Below are positions 1 through 11,457 of a DNA stretch of 64,000 nucleotides, piece after piece. Made by a program: the position numbers and the translations under genes. Source of the DNA: Budorcas taxicolor (taxonomy: Eukaryota > Chordata > Mammalia > Artiodactyla > Bovidae). Every line of letters begins with the position of its first letter. Positions within the stretch are counted from its first letter, which is position 1. The stretch is from NCBI RefSeq assembly GCF_023091745.1, contig NC_068926.1, forward strand, positions 63,300,001 through 63,364,000. The letters are read 5' to 3'. The notes beneath the pieces are model-generated. The model did no database searches and was not told the DNA's origin. It worked only from the letters and a program-made list of their open reading frames with translations.

Positions 1-160
1 GAGACACAAGAGACATGGGTTTAATCCCTGACTCAGGAAGATCTCCTGGAGGAGGAAATGGCAACCCACTCCAGTATTGCCTGGAAAATTCCATGGGTAG
101 AAGAGCCCGGTGGGTGACAGCCCATGGGGTTGCAAAGAATCGGACTCGACTAAGCATGCG
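1..160 (+). mobile_element. Bov-tA SINE, cut by window edge
   Basis: Has the standard tail: GGCAACCCACTCCAGTATT, then CCATGGGGTTGCAAAGAAT and CGGACTCGACTAAGC. The tRNA-like head lies outside the window. Confidence 0.85.
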
Positions 161-818
161 CAGCATGCATAAAGGATATTATAAGGACACAAGTGTCCCA
201 CCCTCCAGGCTCCTGAAAATATCCCCAAGCACAAACAAAGCCAACCCTTTCATTTAGGATTTTGATGGAGATTTCCTTATAAAAGCATGAATGAGTCACC
301 CATTCAGGTGATTACCTCAATCTCTAATCCCACCCCCAGAGGTCAGGGGTGGGGATGGGGCTGAAATGTTTAACCCTCTAACCATGCCCGGGGTCTTTCC
401 AGTCCAGATGAAGACCACTCCCCTCCCCTCACCATGTAGCTCCCAGTCATCAGTCATCTCCTTTACACACAGAAAGACACTCAGTCACTTTGGAGGTACA
501 AAGGTCTCAGAAGCTCTACTTAAGGAACGGGGACTAAGATCAAACAGTATAACAAAAGACGTTCTGATCACCTCATTGCTCAGTTTTACAAGGGTTTACA
601 AGCTCTGTGCCAGGAACCTGGGATGGAGACCAAACATACATGTCTTCTGACACCACCAGATCTCCATAACCATGCCTACAGTGTGGGGGTCTCGTCTGCT
701 CCGCACAGGTGGTCTCTGAATGCCTGCACCCTGCTGTGCGCCCCTCGGAGTCTCCCCCGTCTCTGCCTGGTGGTTGATTTCAGCAAGTGGAGCAGCGAGT
801 AGGAGATGAGAGGGCAAG
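161..818. other. Intergenic, no feature recognised
   Basis: No gene, exon-like block or repeat family recognised. Short open frames here lack splice context and known domains. Confidence 0.5.
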
Positions 819-982
819 GACTTCCCTGGTGGTCCACTGGCTGAGACTCCCAGTGCCTAATGCAAGGGGCTCGGGGTTGAGCCCTGGTCAGAGATCCCTC
901 GTTCGGCGACTAAAAAACCTGCGTGCCACAACTAAGAACTGGCACACCCAAATAAATAAATATTAAAAAAAAAACAAAAAAA
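819..982 (+). mobile_element. CHR-type (tRNA-Glu-derived) SINE
   Basis: Begins GGACTTCCCTGGTGGTCCA, contains the tRNA-Glu-like GAGCCCTGGTCAGAGATCC and ends in an AAATAAATAAAT/A-rich tail. Confidence 0.8.
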
Positions 983-1252
983 GGCTGGAGGGCAGGACTG
1001 GAGCGAGGCAGAGGTGGAGGTATTTATTGCCCCTCCCCGCCTCTGGGCTTTGAGTCACCGGTCCTCCCAGGACAGCCCTTCCCATGGTAGCCATTCCCAG
1101 CCCCCCTACCCAGCCAGGCCCAGGCCTGCCAACAGCTCCCCACTGTTACCCGCCCCAGCCCCACCCCCGGACATGCCATCCTTAGGTCTGCCTACATCCG
1201 CTCCCACTTTGGTAAAGATCCCAGGCAGGAAAGCCTGTTTGCATCATCTCAC

Positions 1253-1405
1253 TGGATTGGGAAGATCCCATGGAGGAGGGCATGGCAACCCGCTCCAGGA
1301 TTCTTGCCTGGAGAATCCCATGGACAGAGGAGCCTGGCAGGCTACAGTCCATGGGGGTTGTAAAGAGTGGGACACGACTGAAGTAACTGGACACGCATGC
1401 ACGCA
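1253..1405 (+). mobile_element. Bov-A SINE, 5' truncated
   Basis: Begins at GATTGGGAAGATCCCATGG and ends GGGACACGACTGAAGTAAC. Confidence 0.8.
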
Positions 1406-1793
1406 CTTGAGAAAGTGGCAGCTGTGTCCTGCCAGGACCCTGACCACCCCGCTCCGGGTGTGAACCTGGAAGCTGCATGAAAGCAAAAGCTTCGTCCATC
1501 CCCGTCCTCCGGAATCTGGGTGCCCCTCCCCCAGGAAACAGTGTTCCCAGGCTCCATTGCGTCTCTCCACCCGGAATTGTGACTGCGAGGTTTCTGTTGG
1601 CTTGTTCGGGATTATCAATAGCTTGTGAGTCAAGCCAGGCCCGTGAGTGGACGTGACCCTAACGCCATGTTGGGAGGACACTGGTTCAGTGTGATTTCCC
1701 TCTTGTCCCTTTGTGTCCTCACAAAGGCCTTGCTTCCAGTGGGCGGAGTCCAGAAACCAGGGCTTTCTGGAATTAACCAGGTCCTAAGTTGAG

Positions 1794-2828
1794 ATTCTGA
1801 AAGAGATGGGAATACCAGGCCACTTGACCTGCCTCTTGAGAAACCTATATGCAGGTCAGGAAGCAACAGTTAGAACTGGACATGGAACAACAGACTGGTT
1901 CCAAATAGGAAAAGGAGTACATCAAGGCTGTATATTGTCACCCTGCTTATTTAACTTCTATGCAGAGTACATCATGAGAAATGGTGGTCTGGAAGAAGCG
2001 CAAGCTGGAATCAAGATTGCTGGGAGAAATATCAATAACCTCAGATATGCAGATGACACCACCCTTATGGCAGAAAGTGAAGAGGAACTAAAAAGCCTCT
2101 TGATGAAAGTGAAAGAGGAGAGTGAAAAAGTTGGCTTAGAGGTCAACATTCAGAAAACGAAGATCATGACATCTGGTCTCATCACTTCATGGGAAATAGA
2201 TGGGGAAACAGTGGAAACAGAGTCAGACTTTATTTGTTTGGGCTCTAAAATCACTGCAGATGGTGACTGCAGCCATGAAATTAAAAGACGCTTACTCCTT
2301 GGAAGGACAGTTATGACCAACCTGGATAGCATATTCAAAAGCAGAGACATTACTTTGCTGACTAAGGTCCATCTAGTCAAAACTATGGTTTTTCCATTGG
2401 TCGTGTATGGATGTGAGAGTTGGACTGTGAAGAAAGCTGAGCACTGAAGAACTGATGCTTTTGAACTGTGGTGTTGAAGAAGACTCTTGAGAGTCCCTTG
2501 GACTGCAAGGAGACCCAACCAGTCCATCCTAAAGATCAGTCCTGGGTGTTCTTTGGAAGGAGTGATGCTAAAGCTGAAACTCCAGTACTTTGGCCACCTC
2601 ATGCGAAGAGCTGACTCATTGGAAAAGACTCTGATGCTGGGAGGCATTGGGGGCAGGAGGAGAAGGGGACGACAGAGGATGAGATGGCTGGATGGCATCA
2701 TTGACTCGATGGACATGAGTTTGGGTGGACCCCAGGAGTTGGTGATGGACAGGGAGGCCCGGCGTGCTGCAGTTCATGGGGTCGCAAAGAGTCGGACACG
2801 ACTGAGTGACTGAACTGAACTGAACTGA
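1794..2828 (+). mobile_element. BovB LINE, 5' truncated, RT and 3' part
   Basis: Encodes BovB reverse transcriptase from TGHGTTDWFQIGKGVHQGCI through the LRYADDTTLMAE catalytic motif, then the C-terminal region (FGHLMRRADSLEKTLMLGG) and the 3' end with the CTGAACTGAACTGAACTGA tail. The frame is interrupted by TGA after KKAEH. At most 6 bp (GTTGAG) are shared by the flanks. Confidence 0.92.
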
Positions 2829-3051
2829 TGTTGAGTTGCAACTAACGGACATTAGTGCAAGGCAGGTGGGCCAACAGCAACTGGCTTTAGCAAGACCCTA
2901 AGCCCTTCCTGGTAATTCAGGTGTCTAAGAGTCAGTCCGGGAAAACTCGTTAGGATGAGGAATCCTGGCTGGCAGCCTATATTTGGCCCCTCCACTCATT
3001 TTTAGACTCCCTCACCTGAGTGGTCTACATTTCCCCAAAGAAACCAAGGGC

Positions 3052-3198
3052 AACTTTTTTTTTTTTTTGGCTACCCTAGGTCTTGCAGGATTTCAGCTGT
3101 GACAGGGGTATGTGGGATTTAGCTCCCAGACCAGGGACCAAACCTGGGCCCCTGCATTGGAAGCCCAGAATCAACCACTACACCACCAGAGAAGTCCC
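3052..3198 (-). mobile_element. CHR-type SINE
   Basis: Starts with a T run (A tail on minus) and ends CCACCAGAGAAGTCCC, the reverse of the family's head. Confidence 0.75.
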
Positions 3199-3289
3199 AA
3201 TTATTAGGATTCCTAAAGGATGTTTTAGTTTTGCTCCCATGGGGTCAGCTCCTCCTGGGGCTTGGAGCCACATTTCTTGAATTCATATC

Positions 3290-3425
3290 CCAGATCTCCA
3301 CCTCCTGGCTGGGAAACAGTGGGCCGGCTGCTTAACCTCTTCATCTCAGTTTTCTTACCTGTGAAATAGGGAGAGAAATAGAACGTACCTCACAGGGCTG
3401 TTTCGAGGCTTAAAGGAGCAAATAA
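3290..3425 (+). mobile_element. MIR fragment
   Basis: Contains the MIR core TCTCAGTTTTCTTACCTGTG and ACCTCACAGGGCTGT followed by AGG-TTAAA. Confidence 0.6.
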
Positions 3426-3426
3426 G

Positions 3427-3517
3427 GGACTTCCCTGGCTGTCCAGTGGGTAAGACTCTGTGAGTCCAAGGCAGGGGCACAGGTTCTATCTCTGGTGGTG
3501 GAACTAGATTCCACATT
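3427..3517 (+). mobile_element. CHR-type SINE, head only
   Basis: GGGACTTCCCTGGCTGTCCA head and the following tRNA-like region, ending where the next BovB fragment starts. Confidence 0.65.
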
Positions 3518-3519
3518 GT

Positions 3520-3815
3520 TGTTTTTCAGTCGCTGAGTCGTGTCCAACTCTTTGCAGCCCCATAGACTGCAGCACACCAGGCTTCCCTGTCCTTCACCAT
3601 CTCCTGCAGTTTGCTCAAACTTATGTCCATTGAGTCGACGATGCCATACAACCATCTCATCCTCTGTCACCCCCTTTTCCTCTTGCCCTCAATCTTGCCC
3701 AGCACCAGGGTCTTTTCCAATGAGTCAGCTCTTTGCATCAGGTGGCCAAATATTGGAGCTTCGGCTTCAGCATCAGTCCTTCCAATGAATATTCAGGCTT
3801 GATTTCCCCTGAGTC
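3520..3815 (-). mobile_element. BovB LINE 3' fragment
   Basis: Reverse complement of the BovB 3' end: AGTCGCTGAGTCGTGTCC at left, then GGTCTTTTCCAATGAGTCAG and CATCAGGTGGCCAAATATT. Confidence 0.85.
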
Positions 3816-3984
3816 AACCAGGGTTGATTGGCTGGTTTGATTTCCTGGCTGTTTAAGGGACTCTCCAAATCCCACATGCTGCATGGCAAAACAAAAAGGA
3901 GAAGATAAATGAACATCGTTTGAATGTAAAATGTGAAGCAGGGCTTGGCTGGTAGTAGGTGCTCAAAAATCAGCTAATTTTAGA

Positions 3985-4110
3985 AGGATGACAACTGACA
4001 TTTAACCAAATGCCTGCCTGCTATATAAATACAATTGCTGTTTATCTCACTGAATTCTCATAGCAGTCTCTCAGGTCCACGTCGTCCCTACTTTACAAAT
4101 GAGGAAATAA
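3985..4110 (+). mobile_element. MIR fragment
   Basis: Matches the MIR 3' half in TGAATTCTCATAGCAG and TACTTTACAAATGAGGAAA; strongly diverged. Confidence 0.5.
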
Positions 4111-4155
4111 ATTTAAAGATTATGGGAACGTTCCGATCAACAGTTAGTACAAGGC

Positions 4156-4171
4156 AAAGCTTGTAATAGCC
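4156..4171 (+). repeat. Target-site duplication, left copy
   Basis: AAAGCTTGTAATAGCC, identical to 6779-6794, flanking the BovB insertion. Confidence 0.9.
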
Positions 4172-6778
4172 CTCATAGGCAACAAAAGAGTACGAGATGC
4201 AGTACTTGAGTGCGATCTCAAAAACAACAGGATGATCTCTGTTTGTTTCCAAGGCAAACCATTCAATATCACAGTAATCCAAGTCTATGCCCAAACCACT
4301 AATGCTGAAGAAGCTGAAGTCGAACAGTTCTATGAAGACCTATAAGACCTTCTAGAAATAACACCAAAAAAAAAAAGATGTCCCTTTCATCATAGGGGAC
4401 TGGAATGTAAAAGTAGAAAGTCAAGAGATACCTAGAAAAACAGGCAAGTTCGGCCTTGGGTACATAAAGAAGCAGGGCAAAGACAGAGTTTTGCCAACAG
4501 AATGCACTGGTCATAACAAACACCCTCTTCTAAAAACACAAGAGACAACTCTACACATGGACATCACCAGATGGTCAATAATGAATTCAGACTGATTATA
4601 TTCTTGGCAGCCAAGGATGGAGAAGCTCCATACAGTCAGCAAAAACAAGACCGGGAGCTGACTGTGGCTCAAATCATGAACTCCTTATTGCAGAATTCAG
4701 ACTTAAATTGAAGAAAATAGGGAAAACCACTAGACCATTCAGGTATGACCTAAATCAAATCCCTTACGATTATATAGTGAAAGTGACAAATAGATTCAAG
4801 GGATTAGATCTGATAGACAGAGTGCCTGAAGAACTATGGATGGAGGTTCATGACATTGTACAGGAGGCAGTGATTAAAACCATCCCAAGTATAAGAAATG
4901 CAAAATGGTTGTCTGAGGAGGCCTTACAAATAGCTGAAAAAAGAAGAGAAGCTAAAGGCAAAGGAGAAAAGGAGAGATATCCATCTGAATTCGGAGTTCC
5001 AAAAAATAGCAAGGAGAGATAAGAAAGCCTTCCTCAGTGATCAATGCAAAAAAACAGAGGAAAACAAAAGAATGGGAAAGACTAGAGATCTCTTCAAGAA
5101 AATTAGAGACACCAAGGGAACATTTCATGCAAAGATGGGCTCAATAAAGGACAGAAATGATATGGACCTAACAGAAGCAGAAGATATTAAGAAGAGGTGG
5201 CAAGAATGTACAGAAGAACTAAACAAAAAAGATCTTCATGACCCAGATAACCACAATGGTGTGATCACTCACCTAGAGCCAGACATCCTGGAGTGCGAAG
5301 TCAAGTGGGCCTTAGGAAGCATCCCTAGGAACAAAGCTAGTGGAGGTGATGAAATTCCAGCTGAGCTATTTCAAATCCTGGAAGATGATGCTGTGAAAGT
5401 GCTGCACTCAATATGCCAGCAAATTTGGAAAACTCAGCAGTGGCCACAGGACTGGAAAAGGTCAGTTTTCATTCCAATCCCCAAAAGGGCAATGCCAAAA
5501 GACGTTCAATCTACGGCACAATTGCACTTATCCCACATGCTAGCAAAGTAATGCTCAAAATTCTCCAAGCTAGACTTCAACAGTATGTGAACCGAGAACT
5601 TCCAGATATTCAAGGTGGATTTAGAAAAGGCAGAGGAATCAGAGGTCAAATTGCCAACATCAGTTGGATCATAGAAAGCAAGAGAATTACAGAAAAACAT
5701 CTACTTCTGCTTCATTGAGTATTCTAAAGCCTTTGACTGTGTGGATCACAACAAACTGGAAAATTCTTAGAGATGGGAATACCAGAACAGCTGACCTGCC
5801 TCCTGAGAAATCTGTATGCAGGTTAAGAAGCAACAGTTAAAATTGGACATGGAACAACGGACTAGTTCCAAATTGGGAAAGGAGTACATCAAGGCTGTAT
5901 ATTGTCATCCTGCTTATTTAACTTATATGCAGAGTACATCATGAGAAATCCTGGGCTGTATGAAGCACAAGCTGGAATCAAGATTGCCAGGAGAAATATC
6001 AATGACCTCAGATATGCAGATGACACCTCCCTAATGGCAGAAAGCAAAGAGAAACTAAAGAGCCCTCGATGAAAGTGAAAGGGGAGTATGAAAAGGCTGG
6101 CTTAAAGCTCAACATTCAAAAAACAAAGATCACGGCAGCCAGTCCCATCAGTTCATGGCAAATAGATAGGGAAACAATGAAAACAGTGACAGACTTTCTT
6201 TTCTTGGGCTCCAAAATCACTGCAGATGGTGAGTGCAACCATGAAATTAAAAGATGCTTGCTCCTTGGAAGAAAAGCTATGACAAACCTAGACAGCGTAT
6301 TAAAAGGCAGAGACATTACCGACAAAGGTCCCTATAGTCAAAGCTACGGTTTTTCCATGTATGGATGCGAGAGTTGGATCATAAAGAAAGCTGAGCTGCA
6401 GAAGAATTGATGCTTTTGAACTGTGGTGTTGAATACGACTTTGAGAGTCCCTTGGACTGCAAGGAGATCAAACCAGTCAATCCTAAAGGAAATCAATCTT
6501 GAATATTCATTAGAAGGACTGATGCTGAAACTGAAGCTCCAATACTTTGGCTACCTAATGCTAAGAACTGACTCATTGGAAAAGACCCTGATGCTGGGAA
6601 AGATTGAAGGTGGAAGGAGAAGGGGACGACAGAGGATGAGGTGGTTGGATGGCATCACTGACTGATGGACATGAGTTTGAGCAAGCTCTGGGAACTGGTG
6701 ATGAACAAGGAAGCCTGGCGTGCTTCAGTCCACAGGGTCACAATGAGTTGGACACAACTGAGCAACTGAACTGAACGG
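4172..6778 (+). mobile_element. BovB LINE, 2.6 kb, with 16-bp target-site duplication
   Basis: Covers the end of the endonuclease domain, the linker (RYDLNQIPYDY, MGKTRDLFKKIRDTKGTFHA), the full reverse transcriptase (KASGGDEIPAELFQI, LRYADDTSLMAES in shifted frames) and the 3' tail. Several frameshifts and stops mean it encodes no working protein. AAAGCTTGTAATAGCC at 4156-4171 is repeated exactly at 6779-6794, so both ends of the insertion are fixed. Confidence 0.93.
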
Positions 6779-6794
6779 AAAGCTTGTAATAGCC
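6779..6794 (+). repeat. Target-site duplication, right copy
   Basis: AAAGCTTGTAATAGCC, identical to 4156-4171; follows directly on the BovB tail. Confidence 0.9.
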
Positions 6795-6964
6795 TGCCCT
6801 CTGGGCAACGCCATCATGCCGCCCTGGGGCTGAAGTGTGACAACCTGGCTGAAGAATTTGTTTCCTCGTTTCGATTCACGCCACTGCAGGTCTCTCTGGG
6901 CTCTTCGCTTGTCGGAATCATGGTTAGTTACCTTGCAAACACCTGGAGGGCTATACGAAGAAAA

Positions 6965-7241
6965 TGAAAATGGCTCAGTCCTGTCCCACTCTGCAGAATT
7001 CTCCAGGCCAGAATATTGGAGTGGGTAGCCATTCCTTTCTCCAGGAGATCTTCCCAACCCAGGGATTGAACCCAGGTCTCCCTCATTGCAGGCGGATTCA
7101 CCGTCTGCGACATCAGGGAAGCCCAAGAATACAGGAGTGGGTAGCCTATGCCTTCTCCGGCAGATCTTCCGAATCCAGGAATCAAACCGGGGTCTCCTGC
7201 ATTGCAGGCGATTCTTTACCGGCTGAGCTATCAGGGAGGTC
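6965..7241 (-). mobile_element. Two adjoining Bov-tA fragments
   Basis: The tRNA-like end (GGATTGAACCCAGGTCTCC, then CATCAGGGAAGCCC) is followed at about 7130 by a second partial copy (AATACAGGAGTGGGTAGCC ... CTATCAGGGAGGTCC). Confidence 0.75.
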
Positions 7242-7256
7242 CAGAAGGGCTGTGTG

Positions 7257-7316
7257 ACAGTTTTTTGCACTTGCTTGATCCAGAGAACAGTTTTTTGCAC
7301 TTGCTTGATCCAGAGA
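7257..7316 (+). repeat. Perfect 30-bp tandem duplication
   Basis: The unit starting ACAGTTTTTTGCACTTGC and ending TTGATCCAGAGA occurs at 7257-7286 and again, without a mismatch, at 7287-7316. Confidence 0.9.
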
Positions 7317-8166
7317 AAATCTCCTGAGGTGTTTGTTCAAAGGAGGGATTCCCTGGCAGGCTTGCTAGCAAGTCTGATTCAGGAACAATGCGGGCGGGAC
7401 CTTGGATTTCTGGGTCTTTTTTTTTGGCCCCCATGACCCAGAGTTCTAAAGAAAAGAGAGGGTTGGAAATTTCTGCTGTGTGGAATTAGAGCGCCCTCTG
7501 CTGTCGGTAAAGAGGATGACCGTAAAACGGACGCAAGCATTGAGGGGTTGTCGAGCCCCTTCCTTTAGCAGGTGTTTTTCCTGCCTCGATTTTTCTTCTA
7601 CCCTTCAGGGTCACTATGTGCCTAGATCAGAGCTGGGCAGGGGCAAAGGCAGGTAAAAGGAAGGTCAAGGTTCCCCTTGTTCTTGCAGTATTTACAATCT
7701 AATTGAACTCATAAGACATCTTCATGAAATCATGAGAAGCTCATTTAGAAGCAGTGGACGGGGCTGCATCTGGCAATTATTTCTTGAGCATTCGCTGTGT
7801 TTGGAGCTTCACGAATGTAGATATCAGTACTTGGGAGCCCTTGGCACCCAGGAATAGACATACCATGGTTCTTATACCTGTAGCTTATAGCTTGGTGGGG
7901 GTCCAGGGACAGACACCTAAGATAGGGGACCGAACTCTGAGCATCACGTGAACCTGAGGTGGGATTTGGAGAGGAGGTACCACCCAAATAAAAGTGCCTT
8001 TATTGTTTTTCTATTTTATATCTATGAAAATAAATATTCATGCTAAACTATTTGAATAATACAGAAAAGGATAAACAAGGAAGTAAAAATCACCTGAAGT
8101 CTAACCACCTAGCAATATTTGCAAATGTGCCTTTGAAGTCCATCTTTCCACCTGAGTCACTGTGTT
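7317..8166. other. Intergenic, no feature recognised
   Basis: No recognisable gene or repeat; short frames on both strands lack any known domain. Confidence 0.5.
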
Positions 8167-8167
8167 T

Positions 8168-8366
8168 TAGGGACTTACCTGTAGCACAAACGGTAAAGAA
8201 TCTGCCTGTGATGCAGGAGACCATCCCCTGGGTGGGGAAGCTCCTCTGGAGAAGGGAACGGCAATCCATTCCAGTATTCTTGCCTGGAGAATTCCATGAA
8301 CAGAGAAGCCTAGTGGGCCACAGTCCATGGGTTTGCAGAGTCGGACACGACTAAGCGACTAACGCA
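8168..8366 (+). mobile_element. Bov-tA SINE
   Basis: Full length from GGGACTTACCTGTAGCACA through TCCAGTATTCTTGCCTGGAG to CGGACACGACTAAGCGACT. Confidence 0.85.
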
Positions 8367-8519
8367 CATGCCCACTGTGGTTTACACTGATGCACGTATG
8401 TATACCCAGTCACTTTATTATACATGCAGCGTTTTATTCAGGCTTCTTTTCTTGTTTTATTAAGATCTTTACTGATATATAATTCATATATATAACTCAT
8501 CACTTAAAATGTCTGTTCA

Positions 8520-8632
8520 GGGACTTCCCTGGCCATTCAGTGGTTAAGACTCCACGCTTCCAATGCAGGGGGCATGGGTTCGATCCCTGGTCGAGGAACT
8601 GAGATCCCCCATGTCCTACAGCCAAACAAAGT
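8520..8632 (+). mobile_element. CHR-type SINE
   Basis: GGGACTTCCCTGGCCATTCA head and GGTTCGATCCCTGGTCGAGG B-box-like region. Confidence 0.8.
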
Positions 8633-8689
8633 CAGTTTAATGGTTTTAGTATATAACCAGCGTTCTGCAACCATCATCATAATCTAATT

Positions 8690-8827
8690 TTTCCCAATTT
8701 TTAAAATTGAGATTTAGTTGACAAAGAACATCATATTAGTTCAAGGTGCAACGTGATGGCTTGATTTATGTCCGTATATATTGTGAAATGACTACCACAG
8801 TAAGTTTAGTTAACATCAATTACCTTG
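8690..8827 (-). mobile_element. L1 LINE fragment
   Basis: Resembles antisense L1 sequence (TTCAAGGTGCAACGTGATGG, then GTGAAATGACTACCACAGT). Confidence 0.5.
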
Positions 8828-8849
8828 CTGCTGCTGCTGCTGCTGCTAG
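8828..8849 (+). repeat. (CTG)n microsatellite
   Basis: About seven GCT units, probably grown from the GCTGCTGCT end of a Bov-A2 element. Confidence 0.8.
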
Positions 8850-9511
8850 TTACAAATTCTTCTTCCTTTCTTTCAACATTTATTTCTCTCTCTCTCCTCC
8901 CACTGCTGTTTTTGGTTTTCTTTATGCATACTTCTGTGTTAAAGATGTTGACAGCTTGGATTATATCCTTTCTCATCTTTCCCAAACACACACATACAAC
9001 CCCATTTATTGTTTTTTTTCCTCCTCCCTCCCACCCTCCCTGTCTCTCTCCCCGTTTATTGTTGATTTGCAGAGAAGCATGATTCAGTTTTCTACCCTTT
9101 GATGCAAGGAGCAGGCACACTTTGGGCTTTGCCGCAGATCTACTATATCAAACCCTTTGAGTGTGGAGTCAGGAATCTGAGCTTCTAATCCCCAACCCCA
9201 GGCTTTCTGTGGCTGCTGGTTCTGCTCCCTTGAGTTAGGGAAGGCTGGTTAGTGAAGGTTCATGTTGCTGTGGGCAGCAGCAGGAGTCAGGAGGAGACTC
9301 GGGAGGATCCTGAAGACAGGTTCACAGGTGAGGGTCTCCAGGTAAACAGTGTGTGCAAAAGCCACGGATGGGAGACAGTTACAGGTATGCTGTGGAGAGG
9401 ACAAATTCTGTGACTGGATAGAGAGTGGGGTTGAGGTATTGATGGCCTTCGATACCAGAATCAGGGCTTAAGAATCAAATAAAGTAGCGAGCAGGGACTC
9501 TGATGTGGAGA

Positions 9512-9688
9512 ACTTTTGCAAAAGAAGGAGAAGGGGGAGGCAGAGAATGAGATGGTTAGATAGCATCACCAACTCAATGGACATGAATTTGAGCAAACTC
9601 TGGGAGATGGTGAAGGACAGGAGAGCCTGGCGTGCTGCAATCCATGGGGTTGCAAAGAGTCAGACATGACTGAACGACTGAACAGGCA
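9512..9688 (+). mobile_element. BovB LINE 3' end
   Basis: Contains GAGATGGTTAGATAGCATCA, CAATGGACATGAATTTGAGC and the terminal GTCAGACATGACTGAACGAC. Confidence 0.85.
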
Positions 9689-9714
9689 GCAAACAATGGG
9701 AGTGGAACAGCCAC

Positions 9715-9885
9715 TCACTCAGCCATGGGCAGTGCTTGTAGTGTGTCAGGCACAGTGCTTTCTGTGAATTGCTCCGTCAGTCGTCCTAACAGCTCTCATT
9801 CTCATTTTACAGAAGAAGGCGACTGAGGCACAGAGAAGTTAAGTAAGTTGCCCAAGGTCACACAGCTGGTGAGTGGCAGCTATTG
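9715..9885 (+). mobile_element. MIR SINE
   Basis: Good match to the MIR core: GTGTGTCAGGCACAGTGCTT, TCTCATTTTACAGAAGAAGG, then GTTGCCCAAGGTCACACAGC. Confidence 0.75.
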
Positions 9886-9985
9886 CTGTTGTTGAGTTGT
9901 CCAGTTATGTCCGACTGTAAGTGGCAGAGCCAGGCTCAAACCCAGGCAGTTAGACTTGAGTTTCTGCTTTTAACCCCCGTGTCTT

Positions 9986-10197
9986 TTTTTTTTTTTTAGT
10001 ATTTAGTTGTTTATTTGGCTGTGCAGAGTCTCAGTTGCAGCACAGAAGACCTTCAGTCTTCATCGTGGCATACAGGATCTTTAGGTGGGACCTGGGAACT
10101 CGTAGTTTCGGGATCTAGTTCCCTGACCAAGGATCAAAGCTGGGGCCCCTGCACCGAGAGCGTGAACTCTTAGCCCCTGGACCACCAGGGAAGTCCC
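9986..10197 (-). mobile_element. CHR-type SINE
   Basis: T run at left, GATCTAGTTCCCTGACCAAGG in the middle and ACCACCAGGGAAGTCCC at right. Confidence 0.82.
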
Positions 10198-10369
10198 TAG
10201 CCACTGTGCCTTATTTCCCTCGGCACCTTTAGTCTCCTCATCTGTAAAAACCAGCACAAAGATGACAAGGCCAATGGGAAGTGAGACTTACCCAGAACAA
10301 CAAACGATGAGGACACCAACCAAAATAACAGTAACAAGTGTTCAGCGAGCGTGAACTACCGCAAAGGCA

Positions 10370-10590
10370 GAGTGGCATGGAATAGTGGTCAAGGGCTTGG
10401 ATTCTGACATCAGGGAGATCTGGGTTCAAAGTTAGCTCTGCCAAGCACTAGACGGGCAGATTGTATAGCCTCCTAGAGCCTCAGTTTGCTCATCTGTAAA
10501 ATGAGGCTAAAAGTACCTACCTCATGAGGCCGCTGAGAGGTTAAATGAAAAAAGCATGAAAATTGCATATAGCAGCGACTGTTCAATAAA
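10370..10590 (+). mobile_element. MIR SINE
   Basis: AGTGGTCAAGGGCTTGGATT, GATCTGGGTTCAAAGTTAGC, TCATCTGTAAAATGAGGCTA and CCTCATGAGGCCGCTGAGAG are MIR blocks in order. Confidence 0.75.
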
Positions 10591-11127
10591 GGTTAAAAGG
10601 CAGTGGATCTGGGAGGAAGAATAGTCTGAGAATAACAGATGCTTCCTGAGGTGGGGTTGGTGGGGGTGGTAATTAAATTCCATGAGAGCCCAGAGATTGG
10701 ATGACAGGGCACCCCTCTTGTGCTGCTTCCTAAGTAGAAGCCTACGTCTTGCCAGAATGTTGCAAACATCTGCTCACGCAGTAGGCGAGAACGGTGATAA
10801 AAGTTCACAACTACAGTTTACTGAACACCCTCTGTCCAAGATCATCTCTTAGGTCCGCGGTTCCCAAACTGTGCCTCCAGGTGCCGCTGGGCACCACAGA
10901 CTATTTTAGAAGATTTTTGAAAGGAATACAGCGACATCTATCGGCCAACGTTCAAACTACCAGGTCAAGGTAATTTGCATTTTGAATGTTAGATGTCATA
11001 ACTCTGTGAAGCTGGCTTTATGGCAGTTATTCTAATTTTTTAAAAAAAGTTTCATGTAAAAATTATTGTAGGACGGGAAATGAAGGGGCTCATGTTCAAT
11101 CTAATTCTCGAGTTTGAGCAGTTGTAT

Positions 11128-11396
11128 GCTGCGACTGCTGCTAAGTCGCTTCAGTCGTGTCCGACTCTGTGCAACCCCATAGACGGCAGCCCATGGGGCT
11201 CCCCCGTCCCTGGGATTCTCCAGGCAAGAACGCTGGAGTGGGTTGCCATTTCCTTCTCCACTGCATGAAAGTGAAAAGTGAAAGTGAAGTCGCTCAGTCG
11301 TGTCCAACTGTTAGTGACCCCATGGACTGCAGCCCACCAGGCTCCTCCATCCATGGGATTTTCCAGGCAAGAATGCTGGAGTGGGGTGCCATTGCC
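11128..11396 (-). mobile_element. Bov-A2 dimeric SINE
   Basis: Two related monomers: AAGTCGCTTCAGTCGTGTCC with AGACGGCAGCCCATGG, and AAGTCGCTCAGTCGTGTCC with ATGGACTGCAGCCCACC, joined by ATGAAAGTGAAAAGTGAAAG. Confidence 0.88.
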
Positions 11397-11457
11397 TTAG
11401 AGCCCAATAAATCCACTTATTTCATTAGTACATACTTAGGATTATTTAAGAAGAAAC

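Noticed and set aside
8806..9120. Poly-Leu/Ser frames near 8.8-9.1 kb
   Set aside because: They arise from a CTG microsatellite and pyrimidine-rich sequence; no splice context or domain.
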